A stretch of DNA of 64,000 nucleotides from Ferruginibacter sp. (lineage in GTDB: Bacteria > Bacteroidota > Bacteroidia > Chitinophagales > Chitinophagaceae), in NCBI GenBank assembly GCA_030831945.1, contig JAURKC010000012.1, positions 33,765-97,764 of the forward strand, in the 5' to 3' direction. Numbering within the stretch: the stretch's first letter is position 1; every line of letters begins with the position of its first letter. Under the pieces are notes generated by a model, which was given only the letters and a program-made list of their open reading frames with translations, ran no database searches and had not been told where the DNA came from. A program made the position numbers and the translations under genes. Positions 55,992-64,000 of this stretch are shown here, in pieces.

Positions 55992-55999
55992 CAAATTTA
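55992..55999 (-). promoter_or_regulatory. TAnnTTTG -7 element, almost leaderless
   Basis: TAAATTTG on the minus strand ends 4 nt before the kinase ATG. No -33 box at normal spacing. Confidence 0.35.
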
Positions 56000-56090
56000 T
56001 ACTTTTTTATAGTGATTATCACTTCCATTCAAAACTCAACTACCGCATTCATTATATTTCATTTATTTTCGTGTTAATAAGTGAAAAGAT

Positions 56091-57677
56091 ATGAATAAAA
56101 AGATCCAAATATGGCTTCCTCTGCTTATTAGCATCGCCATGATTGTTGGTATGCTGATAGGGTATAAAATGAGGGATAACCAACCCGGAAGAAATTTTTT
56201 CTCTCTTGACAAGGTAACTGCTTTGCAAGAGGTAATGAATTTAATCCAAAATAAATATGTGGATGATGTAAAGATAAACTCATTGGGTGATTCAGCTATC
56301 ATATCTGTTTTAAACAAATTGGATCCGCACTCGGTTTTTATTCCAGCCGAAGAACTTCAGGCGGTTAACGACGATATTGCTGGAAACTTTTTTGGAATAG
56401 GAATTGAATTTAATATTTTCAATGATACACTAAATGTTTTAAATGTAATCCCCGATGGTCCGAGCTTTAAGGCTGGATTAACCATCGGAGATAAATTAAT
56501 TCAAGTAAATGATAGTGTTATTGTTGGAAAAAAAATAGCTGCTGAAAGTATAAAGAAACTATTAAGAGGTGAATTAGGAACTGCAGTTGCAGTAAATGTT
56601 GTTAGAGAAGGTAAAGTCCAGAAATTTTCTATCGTTCGAGGAATCATACCAGTTAGTAGTGTAGATGCCAGCTATATCATTGAAAATGGTATTGGCTATA
56701 TTAAACTCAATAAATTTTCGCAGGTTACGTACAAAGAGTTTATGAAAGCTTTAGAAGGCTTACAAAAACAAGGACTTAAAAAATTAATACTAGACTTAAG
56801 AGGTAATGGCGGAGGTGTTTTAGATGAGGCAACTGCTATTGCTGATGAATTTTTATCGGGTAATAAATTAATTACTTATACCGAGGGAAAACATATTCCC
56901 AAAAAAGAATACCGTTGCCAAAGAGAAGGGCTTTTTGAGAATGGAGCTTTAGTGGTTTTAGCAGATGAAGGATCTGCAAGTGCAAGTGAAGTTCTAATGG
57001 GTGCCCTTCAAGACTGGGACAGAGCTACTATTATTGGCAGACGTAGTTTTGGAAAGGGATTAGTTCAAGAGCAATTTGATTTGAATGATGGAAGTGCATT
57101 AAGGTTAACGGTGGCAAGATATTATACGCCTATTGGTAGAAGTATACAAAGATCCTATAAAAATGGTGAAAGAGCTTATTATGAAGAAATCAATCAACGA
57201 TTTCATGATGGTGAAGTGGTCAATGCAGATTCACTAAAAAATGATACCAGTAAAATCTTTACCACTCAAAAAGGTAAAAAATTATTTGGAGGTGGCGGCA
57301 TCACTCCAGATATTTTTGTTGCCCTAGATACTGCTTTGTTTTCAAACCACCTTTCAAGAATATATATGAAAGGAATTATTGGAGATTTTACTTATCACTA
57401 TTTTTTACAGAATAAAGCACGTTTATCTAGTCATAAAAATATCACAGATTTTGATAATCAATTTTCATTTAACGAAGGCGATTGGAAACAGTTTCAAGAT
57501 GTAGCAAAAAAAGATTCTATCGATTTGTCCACTATCAATTCAACTGATAAAAAACAATTGTTAACCAGAATTAAATCATCACTAGCTAGACAAATCTGGC
57601 AAAATGAAGGGTTTTATGAAATAATAAATAAAGAAGATCATGCTGTATTGAAGGGGATTGAAATATTATCAAAATAA
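56091..57677 (+). CDS. S41 family C-terminal processing protease
   Basis: 528 residues. An uncleaved signal/anchor (about 7-25) precedes a helical region, a PDZ domain (about 92-180: GIGIEFNIFNDTLNVLNVI in part, then GLTIGDKLIQVND) and the protease core. The core holds LDLRGNGGGVLDEA, the nucleophile in EGSASASEV (Ser297) and the general base in RRSFGKGLVQ (Lys322). The C-terminal 130 residues are helical with no known domain. It probably processes or degrades envelope proteins by a tail signal. Single gene. Confidence 0.95.
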   Translation: MNKKIQIWLPLLISIAMIVGMLIGYKMRDNQPGRNFFSLDKVTALQEVMNLIQNKYVDDVKINSLGDSAIISVLNKLDPHSVFIPAEELQAVNDDIAGNFFGIGIEFNIFNDTLNVLNVIPDGPSFKAGLTIGDKLIQVNDSVIVGKKIAAESIKKLLRGELGTAVAVNVVREGKVQKFSIVRGIIPVSSVDASYIIENGIGYIKLNKFSQVTYKEFMKALEGLQKQGLKKLILDLRGNGGGVLDEATAIADEFLSGNKLITYTEGKHIPKKEYRCQREGLFENGALVVLADEGSASASEVLMGALQDWDRATIIGRRSFGKGLVQEQFDLNDGSALRLTVARYYTPIGRSIQRSYKNGERAYYEEINQRFHDGEVVNADSLKNDTSKIFTTQKGKKLFGGGGITPDIFVALDTALFSNHLSRIYMKGIIGDFTYHYFLQNKARLSSHKNITDFDNQFSFNEGDWKQFQDVAKKDSIDLSTINSTDKKQLLTRIKSSLARQIWQNEGFYEIINKEDHAVLKGIEILSK

Positions 57678-57730
57678 TACTACCATTTATAGGCTATTCC
57701 TTTCGTTCACTTTGTTAAAACAACTATTTT

Positions 57731-59086
57731 ATGTGGCTAAATAACATTTTGGAAACCATTGGTAATACACCATTGATTCAATTAAACAAAATAACGAAAG
57801 ACCTTCCTTGCACTGTTTTAGCCAAAGTAGAATACTTTAATCCTGGCAATAGTATTAAAGATCGGATGGCACTCAAAATGCTAGAAGTTGCAGAGAAGGA
57901 GGGGAAAATAAAACCTGGAGGTACTATAATAGAAGGAACGAGTGGTAATACAGGTATGGGTCTAGCCTTAGCCGCCTGTGTAAAAGGATATAAATGCATT
58001 TTCACAACTACTGAAAAGCAATCCAAAGAGAAAGCAGATATTTTAAAAGCAGTGGGCGCAGAAGTAATTATTTGTCCTACTAATGTAGAGCCTGAAGATC
58101 CAAGAAGTTATTATTCTGTCAGCAAAAGACTGGCTGCTGAAGTTCCTAATAGTTGGTATGTAAACCAATATGACAATCTCGCTAATCGACTTACTCACTA
58201 TGAACAAACTGGACCAGAAATTTGGGAGCAAACGGAAGGTAAGATTACCCATTTGGTAGTAGCTACCGGCACTGGAGGTACCATTGTTGGGACAGGTAAA
58301 TACTTAAAAGAAAAAAATCCTGCTATTAAAGTTTGGGCTATCGATTCCTATGGTTCTCTATTAAAAAAATATTTCGATACTGGAGAAATAGATCAAAAAG
58401 AAGTATACCCCTACATCAGTGAAGGTTTTGGCGAAGACTTTGTTCCTGCCAATTATGATATGAGTGTGATTGATGAATTTACTAAAGTCACTGATAAGGA
58501 CGGGGCTATAATGGCTAGAAGAATTGCTAAAGAAGAAGGTCTTTTTTGTGGATATAGTGCAGGTAGTTGTTTACAGGGATTAATGCAACTAAAAGATCAA
58601 TTAAAAAAAGGAGATGTAGTAGTGCTAATTTTCCACGATCATGGTAGTCGTTATGTTGGAAAAATATACAATGATGAGTGGATGTTAGAAAGAGGTTTTT
58701 TAGAAATGAAAACCTTTAAAGATCTTATTAATGGAAGAGGCAGTCAAAGATTGATTACGCTTACTCCAAATCAATCCGTTTCAGCAGCCATAGAATTGAT
58801 GAAAAAATATGATATTGAAAATATCCCAGTGATGAGTGAAGGTACTAACGTAGGAGCCATATCTGCAGGTGGATTATTTAATCAAATACTTAACAATGGC
58901 GGCATTAAAACGCAAACTATAGCATCAGTGATGGAAAAAGCCTATCCCGAAGTAGCATTCGACTGTCCTGTTGAAAGATTAAGTAATTTTATCACCAAAG
59001 AAAATGGTGCCGTACTCAGTAAGGATGAAACCGGAATGTTTCATATTGTAACCAAGTATGATATTATTCAAAGCCTCTCAAAATAA
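57731..59086 (+). CDS. Cystathionine beta-synthase with CBS domain pair
   Basis: 451 residues. The PLP fold-type II part (about 1-325) has GNTPLIQLNK, the Schiff-base Lys43 in NPGNSIKDRM, EGTSGNTGMGLALA, the PLP phosphate loop VATGTGGTIVGTG and the Ser in CGYSAGSC. A CBS pair follows (about 335-451: SVSAAIELMKKYDIENIPV and NFITKENGAVLSKDE). It condenses serine and homocysteine (reverse transsulfuration); a cysteine-synthase-like activity is an alternative. The CBS pair implies regulation by an adenosyl ligand. It is 53 nt after the protease gene. Confidence 0.94.
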   Translation: MWLNNILETIGNTPLIQLNKITKDLPCTVLAKVEYFNPGNSIKDRMALKMLEVAEKEGKIKPGGTIIEGTSGNTGMGLALAACVKGYKCIFTTTEKQSKEKADILKAVGAEVIICPTNVEPEDPRSYYSVSKRLAAEVPNSWYVNQYDNLANRLTHYEQTGPEIWEQTEGKITHLVVATGTGGTIVGTGKYLKEKNPAIKVWAIDSYGSLLKKYFDTGEIDQKEVYPYISEGFGEDFVPANYDMSVIDEFTKVTDKDGAIMARRIAKEEGLFCGYSAGSCLQGLMQLKDQLKKGDVVVLIFHDHGSRYVGKIYNDEWMLERGFLEMKTFKDLINGRGSQRLITLTPNQSVSAAIELMKKYDIENIPVMSEGTNVGAISAGGLFNQILNNGGIKTQTIASVMEKAYPEVAFDCPVERLSNFITKENGAVLSKDETGMFHIVTKYDIIQSLSK

Positions 59087-59246
59087 GCCTACCTCTTTTT
59101 TAAACTGAAAACTTTACGACTCTTCAATCTACTTATAGCGGTGACTATAGAAAATAAATTGATATATAATTTTAAGCTTATATTAAAAGCTAATGGATAA
59201 TTAACTAATCTGGTTAAATAAGCGTTCGATAAAAGCCAAATTCACT

Positions 59247-59254
59247 TAATTTTG
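59247..59254 (+). promoter_or_regulatory. TAnnTTTG -7 element upstream of fbaA
   Basis: TAATTTTG ends 14 nt before the fbaA ATG. A TTCG at about the -33 position is a poor TTTG match. Confidence 0.5.
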
Positions 59255-59268
59255 CAAAAAAAACAATT

Positions 59269-60336
59269 ATGGGTAAGTACAAAGCCGGCGTATTACACGG
59301 AGCTGAATTAGAAGCGCTTTACAATGATGCAAAAGACAACCAATTTGCATTACCTGCAGTTAACTGCATAGGAACAGACACTATTAATGGTGTTTTAGAA
59401 TCGGCAGCAAAGGTTAATTCTCCTGTAATTATACAATTTAGTAACGGCGGTGCGCAGTTTTTAGCTGGAAAAGGGATGCCAAATGATAAGTTACAAGCGA
59501 ATATCTCTGGAGGCATTTCTGGTGCATTGCATATTCATAATGTTGCTAAACATTATGGTGTACCGGTAGTTTTACATACAGACCATGCTGCTAAAAAATG
59601 GCTTCCTTGGATTAGTGGTTTAATTGATGCGGGAGAACAATTTTATAAAGAAAAAGGTCAACCACTTTTTAGTTCTCATATGCTTGATTTAAGTGAAGAA
59701 CCGATTGAAGAAAATATTCATACTTCTGTAGAGTTTTACAAAAGAATGGCACCCTTGGGCATGAGTATCGAAATTGAATTAGGCGTAACTGGCGGTGAAG
59801 AAGATGGAGTAGATAATACTGATATAGAAAACGATAAATTGTATACTCAACCGCAGCACGTAGCTTACTCATATACTGAATTAAGCAAGGTAGGCAGCAT
59901 GTTTACTGTTGCAGCTGCTTTTGGAAATGTTCATGGTGTTTACAAATCTGGTAATGTAGAATTAAGGCCAGAAATATTAAACAACAGTCAGCTTTTTATT
60001 GAGAAAGAATTAGGCACAGGACCAAAACCGGTATTCTTTGTATTCCATGGTGGCAGTGGCTCACCCCAAAATCAGATTCGTGAGGCTATTGGATATGGTG
60101 CTATTAAAATGAATATTGATACCGATCTTCAATGGGCTTTCTGGGATGGGGTGCTAGAGAATTACAAAAAGAATGAAGCCTATCTTCAAGGTCAATTAGG
60201 TAACCCCGATGGTGCAGATAAGCCAAATAAAAAGCATTATGACCCTAGGGTTTGGCTTCGCAAAGGTCAAGAAAGCTTTAGCAAAAGATTAGAAATTGCA
60301 TTCGAAGACCTAAATTGTATCAATAGAAATGCTTAG
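59269..60336 (+). CDS. fbaA: Class II fructose-bisphosphate aldolase
   Basis: 355 residues, zinc-dependent glycolytic/gluconeogenic aldolase of class IIa. Landmarks are FALPAVNCIGTDTINGVLESA (in part), the catalytic and zinc site VVLHTDHAAKKWLPWI, EIELGVTGGEEDGVDNT, AAFGNVHGVYKSGNVELRP (zinc His), FVFHGGSGS (second zinc His) and MNIDTDLQWAFW. It matches E. coli FbaA in length and layout. Highly expressed in most cells. It has its own promoter box. Confidence 0.98.
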   Translation: MGKYKAGVLHGAELEALYNDAKDNQFALPAVNCIGTDTINGVLESAAKVNSPVIIQFSNGGAQFLAGKGMPNDKLQANISGGISGALHIHNVAKHYGVPVVLHTDHAAKKWLPWISGLIDAGEQFYKEKGQPLFSSHMLDLSEEPIEENIHTSVEFYKRMAPLGMSIEIELGVTGGEEDGVDNTDIENDKLYTQPQHVAYSYTELSKVGSMFTVAAAFGNVHGVYKSGNVELRPEILNNSQLFIEKELGTGPKPVFFVFHGGSGSPQNQIREAIGYGAIKMNIDTDLQWAFWDGVLENYKKNEAYLQGQLGNPDGADKPNKKHYDPRVWLRKGQESFSKRLEIAFEDLNCINRNA

Positions 60337-60477
60337 CTGCATTTTCCAAAAGGAAAACGTTTATAAAGCATGAAATTTGAGTTATTTTGGATAATGAATT
60401 TGTTTTTTAGTTTTTAAAAAGTAGATTCAAAAAATGAATATTTTTTTATCATTAAAAAAACACAATAAAACTTTACG

Positions 60478-60489
60478 ACTTCTAGAAGT
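60478..60489. promoter_or_regulatory. 12-bp palindrome upstream of accD
   Basis: ACTTCTAGAAGT is a perfect palindrome ending 26 nt before the accD ATG. It overlaps a 14-mer (AAAACTTTACGACT, 60467-60480) that also occurs upstream of fbaA at 59108-59121. Possibly an operator; weak support. Confidence 0.3.
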
Positions 60490-60515
60490 ATTGTATTATT
60501 GTTTGGCTAATTTAT

Positions 60516-61427
60516 ATGATCAAAGAAGAGGATTTTGACGCAAATCTGGCAGGTGAAGATGGGGTAACTGAGGAGACAAAACGTAGCTGGTTTAAGCGCA
60601 TAAAAAAAGGAATTCTTACTCCTACCAAGGAAAAGGCGGATGCTCCAGAAGGGCTTTGGACTAAATGTCCTTCTTGTAAATATACCTGCACAGTAAATGA
60701 AATAAGAGAAAATTATTTTGTTTGTCCAAAATGTGAATATCACCATCGAATTGGTAGTAGCGAATATTTTGAAATTTTATTTGACAACAATCAATACACT
60801 GAATTATTTGCCAATATTATTTCAAAAGATCATTTAGGGTTTGTAGATCTTAAATCTTACAAAAAAAGATTGGAAGAAACCTATGAAAAAACTGAAATTC
60901 ACGACTCCATCACCGTAGCTCATGGGAAAGTTGATACCAATGACTTAGTAGTTGCTTGCATGGATTTTGAATTTATTGGTGGAAGTTTAGGTAGTGTGAT
61001 GGGTGAAAAAATTTCCAGAGCCTGCGACTACTGTATCCAGCATAGTATTCCATTTATGATCATTAATAAAAGTGGTGGTGCCCGTATGATGGAAAGTGCA
61101 TTTTCTTTAATGCAATTAGCCAAAACTTCAGGTAAGTTATCACAGCTTACAGATAATAAAATCCCTTACATTTCTTTATGCACTGACCCAACTTTTGGTG
61201 GAACCACTGCTTCTTTTGCAATGTTAGGAGACATCATTTGTGGGGAACCAGGTGCACTGATTGGATTTGCTGGTCCAAGGGTAATTAAAGAAACAATTAA
61301 AAGGGATCTTCCAGAAGGTTTCCAACGGAGTGAGTTTTTATTAGAGCATGGATTTCTTGACTTTATAGTTCATAGAAAAGAATTGAAACAGAAAATGGCC
61401 TCTGTAATTGTATTATTTAGACAATAA
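60516..61427 (+). CDS. accD: Acetyl-CoA carboxylase carboxyltransferase subunit beta
   Basis: 303 residues. It transfers the carboxyl group from biotin to acetyl-CoA in fatty acid synthesis. The N-terminal zinc ribbon is CPSC (51-54) and CPKC (70-73); the crotonase-like core shows [50 protein letters not shown] and [12 protein letters not shown]. Usual length is about 280-300. An acidic N-terminal extension of about 25 residues is present. accA is not in this window, as is common. A terminator follows. Confidence 0.97.
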   Translation: MIKEEDFDANLAGEDGVTEETKRSWFKRIKKGILTPTKEKADAPEGLWTKCPSCKYTCTVNEIRENYFVCPKCEYHHRIGSSEYFEILFDNNQYTELFANIISKDHLGFVDLKSYKKRLEETYEKTEIHDSITVAHGKVDTNDLVVACMDFEFIGGSLGSVMGEKISRACDYCIQHSIPFMIINKSGGARMMESAFSLMQLAKTSGKLSQLTDNKIPYISLCTDPTFGGTTASFAMLGDIICGEPGALIGFAGPRVIKETIKRDLPEGFQRSEFLLEHGFLDFIVHRKELKQKMASVIVLFRQ

Positions 61428-61445
61428 AAGGATTAATGACTTTAT

Positions 61446-61486
61446 AAAACGGCAGTTTGCTCCAATTGGGTAACTGCCGTTTTTGT
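61446..61486 (+). terminator. Rho-independent terminator after accD
   Basis: AAAACGGCAGTT (61446-61457) / AACTGCCGTTTT (61472-61483), 14-nt loop, T-rich tail. Confidence 0.87.
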
Positions 61487-61536
61487 TTTAATAAGACTTA
61501 AAATAAGCTTATCAAAATCTTTGAGAATGCTAAAAA

Positions 61537-61570
61537 TTGAAAGAAGCTAGTTGGATTAATTGTACTTTTG
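61537..61570 (+). promoter_or_regulatory. Bacteroidota-type promoter for smpB
   Basis: TTG (61537-61539), 23-nt spacer, TACTTTTG (61563-61570). The start codon lies 16 nt downstream. Confidence 0.55.
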
Positions 61571-61586
61571 TAATAAATTTTAAAGT

Positions 61587-62024
61587 TTGGAACTCAGTAA
61601 CCGTAAGGCCTATCACGAATATTTTTTTGAAGCAACCTTCATTGCAGGAATGGTGCTAGCCGGTACTGAAATCAAGAGTCTTCGTGCAGGTAAAGCCAGC
61701 TTTAACGATAGTTATTGTTTCTTCGATAAAGGGGAATTGTATGTAAAAAGCTTACATATTTCTGAATATAGTTTTGGCACTTATAACAACCATGAGCCAA
61801 TGCAAGAAAGAAAGCTTTTACTCAATAAAAGAGAACTTCAAAAACTGGAAGCAAAGACAAAAGAAAAAGGATACTCTATTATACCCCTCAAAATTTTTCT
61901 TACCGAAAAAGGTTTATTTAAAATGGAAATTGGTTTAGGCAAAGGGAAAAAGATTTATGATAAAAGAGAAAGTATAAAAGAAAGAGAGACAGACAGGGAT
62001 ATCAAACGGAAATATGGGGTTTAA
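61587..62024 (+). CDS. smpB: SsrA-binding protein SmpB
   Basis: 145 residues; partner of tmRNA in rescue of stalled ribosomes. Landmarks are RKAYHEYFFEATFIAGMVL (in part), LAGTEIKSLRAGKASFNDSY (in part), HISEYSFGTYNNHEP, RKLLLNKRELQKL, and the basic C-terminal tail KKIYDKRESIKERETDRDIKR (in part), which enters the ribosome decoding centre. Translation starts at TTG 61587; no upstream ATG fits. I did not find the ssrA gene in the window. Confidence 0.97.
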   Translation: MELSNRKAYHEYFFEATFIAGMVLAGTEIKSLRAGKASFNDSYCFFDKGELYVKSLHISEYSFGTYNNHEPMQERKLLLNKRELQKLEAKTKEKGYSIIPLKIFLTEKGLFKMEIGLGKGKKIYDKRESIKERETDRDIKRKYGV

Positions 62025-62095
62025 CTAATTTCTTAAGCTTCTTTTTCCAATTTATTTAATGGTAGCAAAGCAATCTAATCCATTAGTAAAGGTTG

Positions 62096-62103
62096 TATAT
62101 TTG
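62096..62103 (+). promoter_or_regulatory. TAnnTTTG -7 element within a small dyad
   Basis: TATATTTG sits exactly between GGTTG (62091-62095) and CAACC (62104-62108). It lies 59 nt before the acyl-ACP desaturase ATG. The flanking 5-bp inverted repeat could be an operator over the -7 region; no clear -33 box. Confidence 0.45.
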
Positions 62104-62162
62104 CAACCACTTTTGTGATGAACATTGACAGATCTTAATTACTTATAATTATACAAATAAAA

Positions 62163-63137
62163 ATGAATCAAACCAATACCAGGATTGAGGTAATGAATTT
62201 TTTAGGCCAAAAGATGGACAGCATTGTTAGTGAGTTTTTAAATGATATTGACACTAACTGGCAACCAACTGATTTTTTGCCCGATAGCTCTTCAGAAAAT
62301 TTTAGATCAAGTATTAAAGAATTACAAGAATCTTGTAAAGAATTGCCCTACGATTATTTAGCAGTTTTAGTAGGTGATATTATTACCGAAGAAGCTTTAC
62401 CTACTTATCAAAGTTGGCTTACCGATGTAGAAGGAATTGATAAAATGGAACCTCAAGGTTGGAGTAAATGGATAAGAATGTGGACTGCAGAGGAAAATAG
62501 ACACGGCGATTTGTTAAACAAATATATTTACCTATCTGGCAGAGTCAATATGAGGCAAATGGAAATTAGCACTCAATATTTAATTGCGGATGGATTTGAT
62601 ATTGGAACGGGCAGAGATCCATACAGAAATTTTGTATACACTTCTTTTCAGGAGTTGGCTACCAATGTTTCTCATCGTAGAACAGCCACCATTGCAAAAA
62701 CGCACGGATGTTCGCAACTTTCTAAAATATGTGGAGTAATAGCAGCAGATGAAGCCCGACACGCAAAGGCATACAAGAGTTTTGTAGGGAAAATTTTTGA
62801 AATTGACCCTAGTGAAATGATGTTAGCTTTTGAAGATATGATGAGAAAAAAAATTGTAATGCCTGCTCATTTCCTTCGCCAATCTGGTGAAAAAATTGGA
62901 CAAGCCTTTGATCATTTCAGTGATGCAGCTCAACGACTTGGCGTATACACTACCTGGGACTATACTGACATTTTAGAATCCCTTGTAAAAGAATGGAATA
63001 TTTCTAACATCACTGGCATCAATGACAAAGCTGAAAAAGCCAGAGACTACTTGATGGCATTACCTGAAAGGTTTAGAAAAATTGCTGGCCGAGGTCAAAA
63101 AGCTCCATTAGAATATCAATTCAACTGGATCAATTAA
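62163..63137 (+). CDS. Soluble acyl-ACP desaturase (diiron)
   Basis: 324 residues of the plant-type stearoyl-ACP 9-desaturase family, which inserts a double bond into ACP-bound acyl chains using a ferredoxin-like donor. Iron ligands are in WTAEENRHGDLL (Glu110/111, His114), SFQELATNVSH (Glu164) and AADEARHAKAY (Glu197, His200). Helical throughout, no membrane segment. This is a second desaturase system besides the membrane enzyme at 16.5 kb. Regulation may involve the dyad at 62091-62108. Confidence 0.95.
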   Translation: MNQTNTRIEVMNFLGQKMDSIVSEFLNDIDTNWQPTDFLPDSSSENFRSSIKELQESCKELPYDYLAVLVGDIITEEALPTYQSWLTDVEGIDKMEPQGWSKWIRMWTAEENRHGDLLNKYIYLSGRVNMRQMEISTQYLIADGFDIGTGRDPYRNFVYTSFQELATNVSHRRTATIAKTHGCSQLSKICGVIAADEARHAKAYKSFVGKIFEIDPSEMMLAFEDMMRKKIVMPAHFLRQSGEKIGQAFDHFSDAAQRLGVYTTWDYTDILESLVKEWNISNITGINDKAEKARDYLMALPERFRKIAGRGQKAPLEYQFNWIN

Positions 63138-63171
63138 TTAGTTAATCTTCCTTTTCTTAATTTAAAAGTAA

Positions 63172-63227
63172 ATTCCTAATAGTTTTATCCATGTTAAATA
63201 ATTAACACTGACAAAACTATTAGGAAT
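63172..63227. repeat. 56-nt nested hairpin with 15-bp perfect outer stem
   Basis: Outer arms ATTCCTAATAGTTTT (63172-63186) and AAAACTATTAGGAAT (63213-63227) are exact complements. An inner pair TGTTAA (63192-63197) / TTAACA (63202-63207) closes a 4-nt loop with symmetric 5-nt internal loops. It lies between convergent genes but lacks a T-tract. Terminator, structured RNA or a small mobile remnant are all possible. Confidence 0.6.
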
Positions 63228-63355
63228 ATTTATGTAAAGCTTGATGATGGTTAATGACATCAACTTGATTAATTCTCTAATTCAAATTCCCTATCCTCTA
63301 TTAAAATTGACTACCAGTTGTTAAAACTAGCATTGAACTTACTGATCAATAATAA

Positions 63356-63844
63356 TTATTGAACATCTAATAATTCGACAGAGAACACCAAGTTTGAATT
63401 TGGTGGTATTGCAGATCCAGCACCTGAGCTTCCATACCCTAAAGAAGGGGGAATATATAAAATAATAGAACCTCCTTTTTGAATCAAAGGAAGACCTAAC
63501 TGCCAACCTAAAATTAATTGTGAAAGCCCAAAAATTGTACCTGTAGTATTTTCATCAAAAGAGGTACTAGAAGTAGTTAATCTTCCAATGTACTTAACTG
63601 CAATATTTGTACAAACAGAAGGAGCAGCTCCAGATCCTGGTGAAACTATTTTATAAAAAAATCCACTTGGGTGTGCTGTATATTGCAAAGAATTAGCATC
63701 TAACCAAGCTTTTAAAGTAGCCACTTCGGCTGCAGGTGCCACTGCGGTGGGTGCAACTAAAGTACATTTCTCGGGAGTAGTTGATTTGTTACAAGCTGAC
63801 AACAATAGGGTTATCGCTAGCAAGAGTGAAAATGATTTTTGCAT
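63356..63844 (-). CDS. FKBP-type peptidyl-prolyl isomerase lipoprotein
   Basis: 162 residues. The signal ends LLLSAC (Cys17). FKBP landmarks are GFFYKIVSPGSGAAP, VKYIGRLTTSSTSFDEN, LILGWQLGLPLIQKGGSIILYIP (in part), SLGYGSSGAGSAIPPNSNLVFSVELLDV (in part). These give the substrate pocket of an FKBP fold, so it is an envelope foldase or chaperone. A few aromatic pocket positions differ from FkpA, so activity may be reduced. ATG at 63844. Confidence 0.93.
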   Translation of the reverse strand: MQKSFSLLLAITLLLSACNKSTTPEKCTLVAPTAVAPAAEVATLKAWLDANSLQYTAHPSGFFYKIVSPGSGAAPSVCTNIAVKYIGRLTTSSTSFDENTTGTIFGLSQLILGWQLGLPLIQKGGSIILYIPPSLGYGSSGAGSAIPPNSNLVFSVELLDVQ

Positions 63845-63856
63845 GGATTTTAGTAA

Positions 63857-64000
63857 TTAATGAATGTTTGATATGTTGTTCGATTTATTTTCTTTTGACT
63901 TTAATTCATGATATAATTGCTCATTCATTTCCCACTTATATTGCATTCTGAAATAGGCATAAAAAAGTACTACTCCAATCATTGCAATTACTGCTGTAAA
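63857..64000 (-). CDS. C-terminal fragment of a membrane protein, possibly an MFS transporter (cut by window edge)
   Basis: 47 codons plus stop on the minus strand, continuing beyond the window. It reads AVIAMIGVVLFYAYFRMQ, a membrane helix, then KWEMNEQLYHELKSKE and a polar tail ending SNIH. A last membrane helix followed by a short acidic/basic amphipathic tail resembles the end of sugar transporters of the GPH branch of MFS, but this is a guess from 47 residues. It stops 12 nt before the FKBP gene, suggesting one operon. Confidence 0.6.
   Translation of the reverse strand, partial: FTAVIAMIGVVLFYAYFRMQYKWEMNEQLYHELKSKENKSNNISNIH

Noticed and set aside
59087..59268. tRNA, tmRNA or riboswitch in the longer gaps
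   Set aside because: No cloverleaf with a GGTTCGA-type arm, no tmRNA tag sequence and no recognised aptamer core were seen here or in the other gaps.
60342..60357. TTTTCC/GGAAAA hairpin as the fbaA terminator
   Set aside because: Only two G-C pairs and no T-run after it.

Overview
The window is one contiguous stretch of a low-GC (roughly mid-30s percent) Bacteroidota chromosome, most likely a member of the Chitinophagaceae or a close relative. The evidence is TAnnTTTG-type promoter elements, near absence of Shine-Dalgarno sites, several TTG starts, and family markers common in that phylum: DUF5686, GSCFA, DUF1573, a long NusB, DUF2911, YHYH proteins, a one-gene SdhC and class IIa FbaA. About 59 protein genes are visible. 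I see no tRNA or rRNA gene, CRISPR array, insertion sequence, prophage or clear pseudogene, so this is mostly core genome with some accessory secreted functions.

Layout. 1-9 kb: purC, a lactonase-fold protein, tRNA hydroxylase trhO, a DUF5686 outer-membrane protein, a small membrane protein and a penicillin acylase. 9-18 kb: miaE, a GSCFA protein, an SGNH hydrolase, a TPR protein, dnaG, DUF1456, a CDGSH protein, a membrane desaturase that closely resembles eukaryotic sphingolipid delta-4 desaturases, and a YeiH transporter. 18-24 kb: groES-groEL facing a nusB-DUF1573-yajC-coaE cluster. 24-32 kb: secreted carbohydrate and envelope enzymes (amidohydrolase, cytochrome-linked sugar dehydrogenase, CE4 deacetylase plus an unknown lipoprotein, GH20 hexosaminidase). 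32-40 kb: RRM protein, aldose epimerase, two MFS transporters, cold-shock protein, cyclophilin, S1/P1 nuclease, DUF2911 and a phosphoesterase. 40.8-44.9 kb: a tightly packed run of envelope genes encoding a PEBP lipoprotein, two YHYH proteins, a MORN-repeat lipoprotein and a SCO1-like copper chaperone. 45-64 kb: tcdA, YCF48-like and coiled-coil proteins, a propeller/alpha-toroid fusion, sdhCAB, a BadF-type kinase, an S41 protease, cystathionine beta-synthase, fbaA, accD, smpB, a soluble acyl-ACP desaturase and an FKBP lipoprotein.

The two points I would follow first are the 40.8-44.9 kb cluster, whose His-rich proteins and SCO partner suggest an undescribed extracytoplasmic metal (probably copper) handling system, and the sphingolipid-desaturase-like gene at 16.5 kb, which suggests desaturated sphingoid bases in a bacterium. 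Further signals are a CE4 deacetylase paired with an unrecognised, possibly TIM-barrel lipoprotein, and several strong dyads not explained as ordinary terminators. All functional calls rest on motifs recognised by eye; no database search was run.
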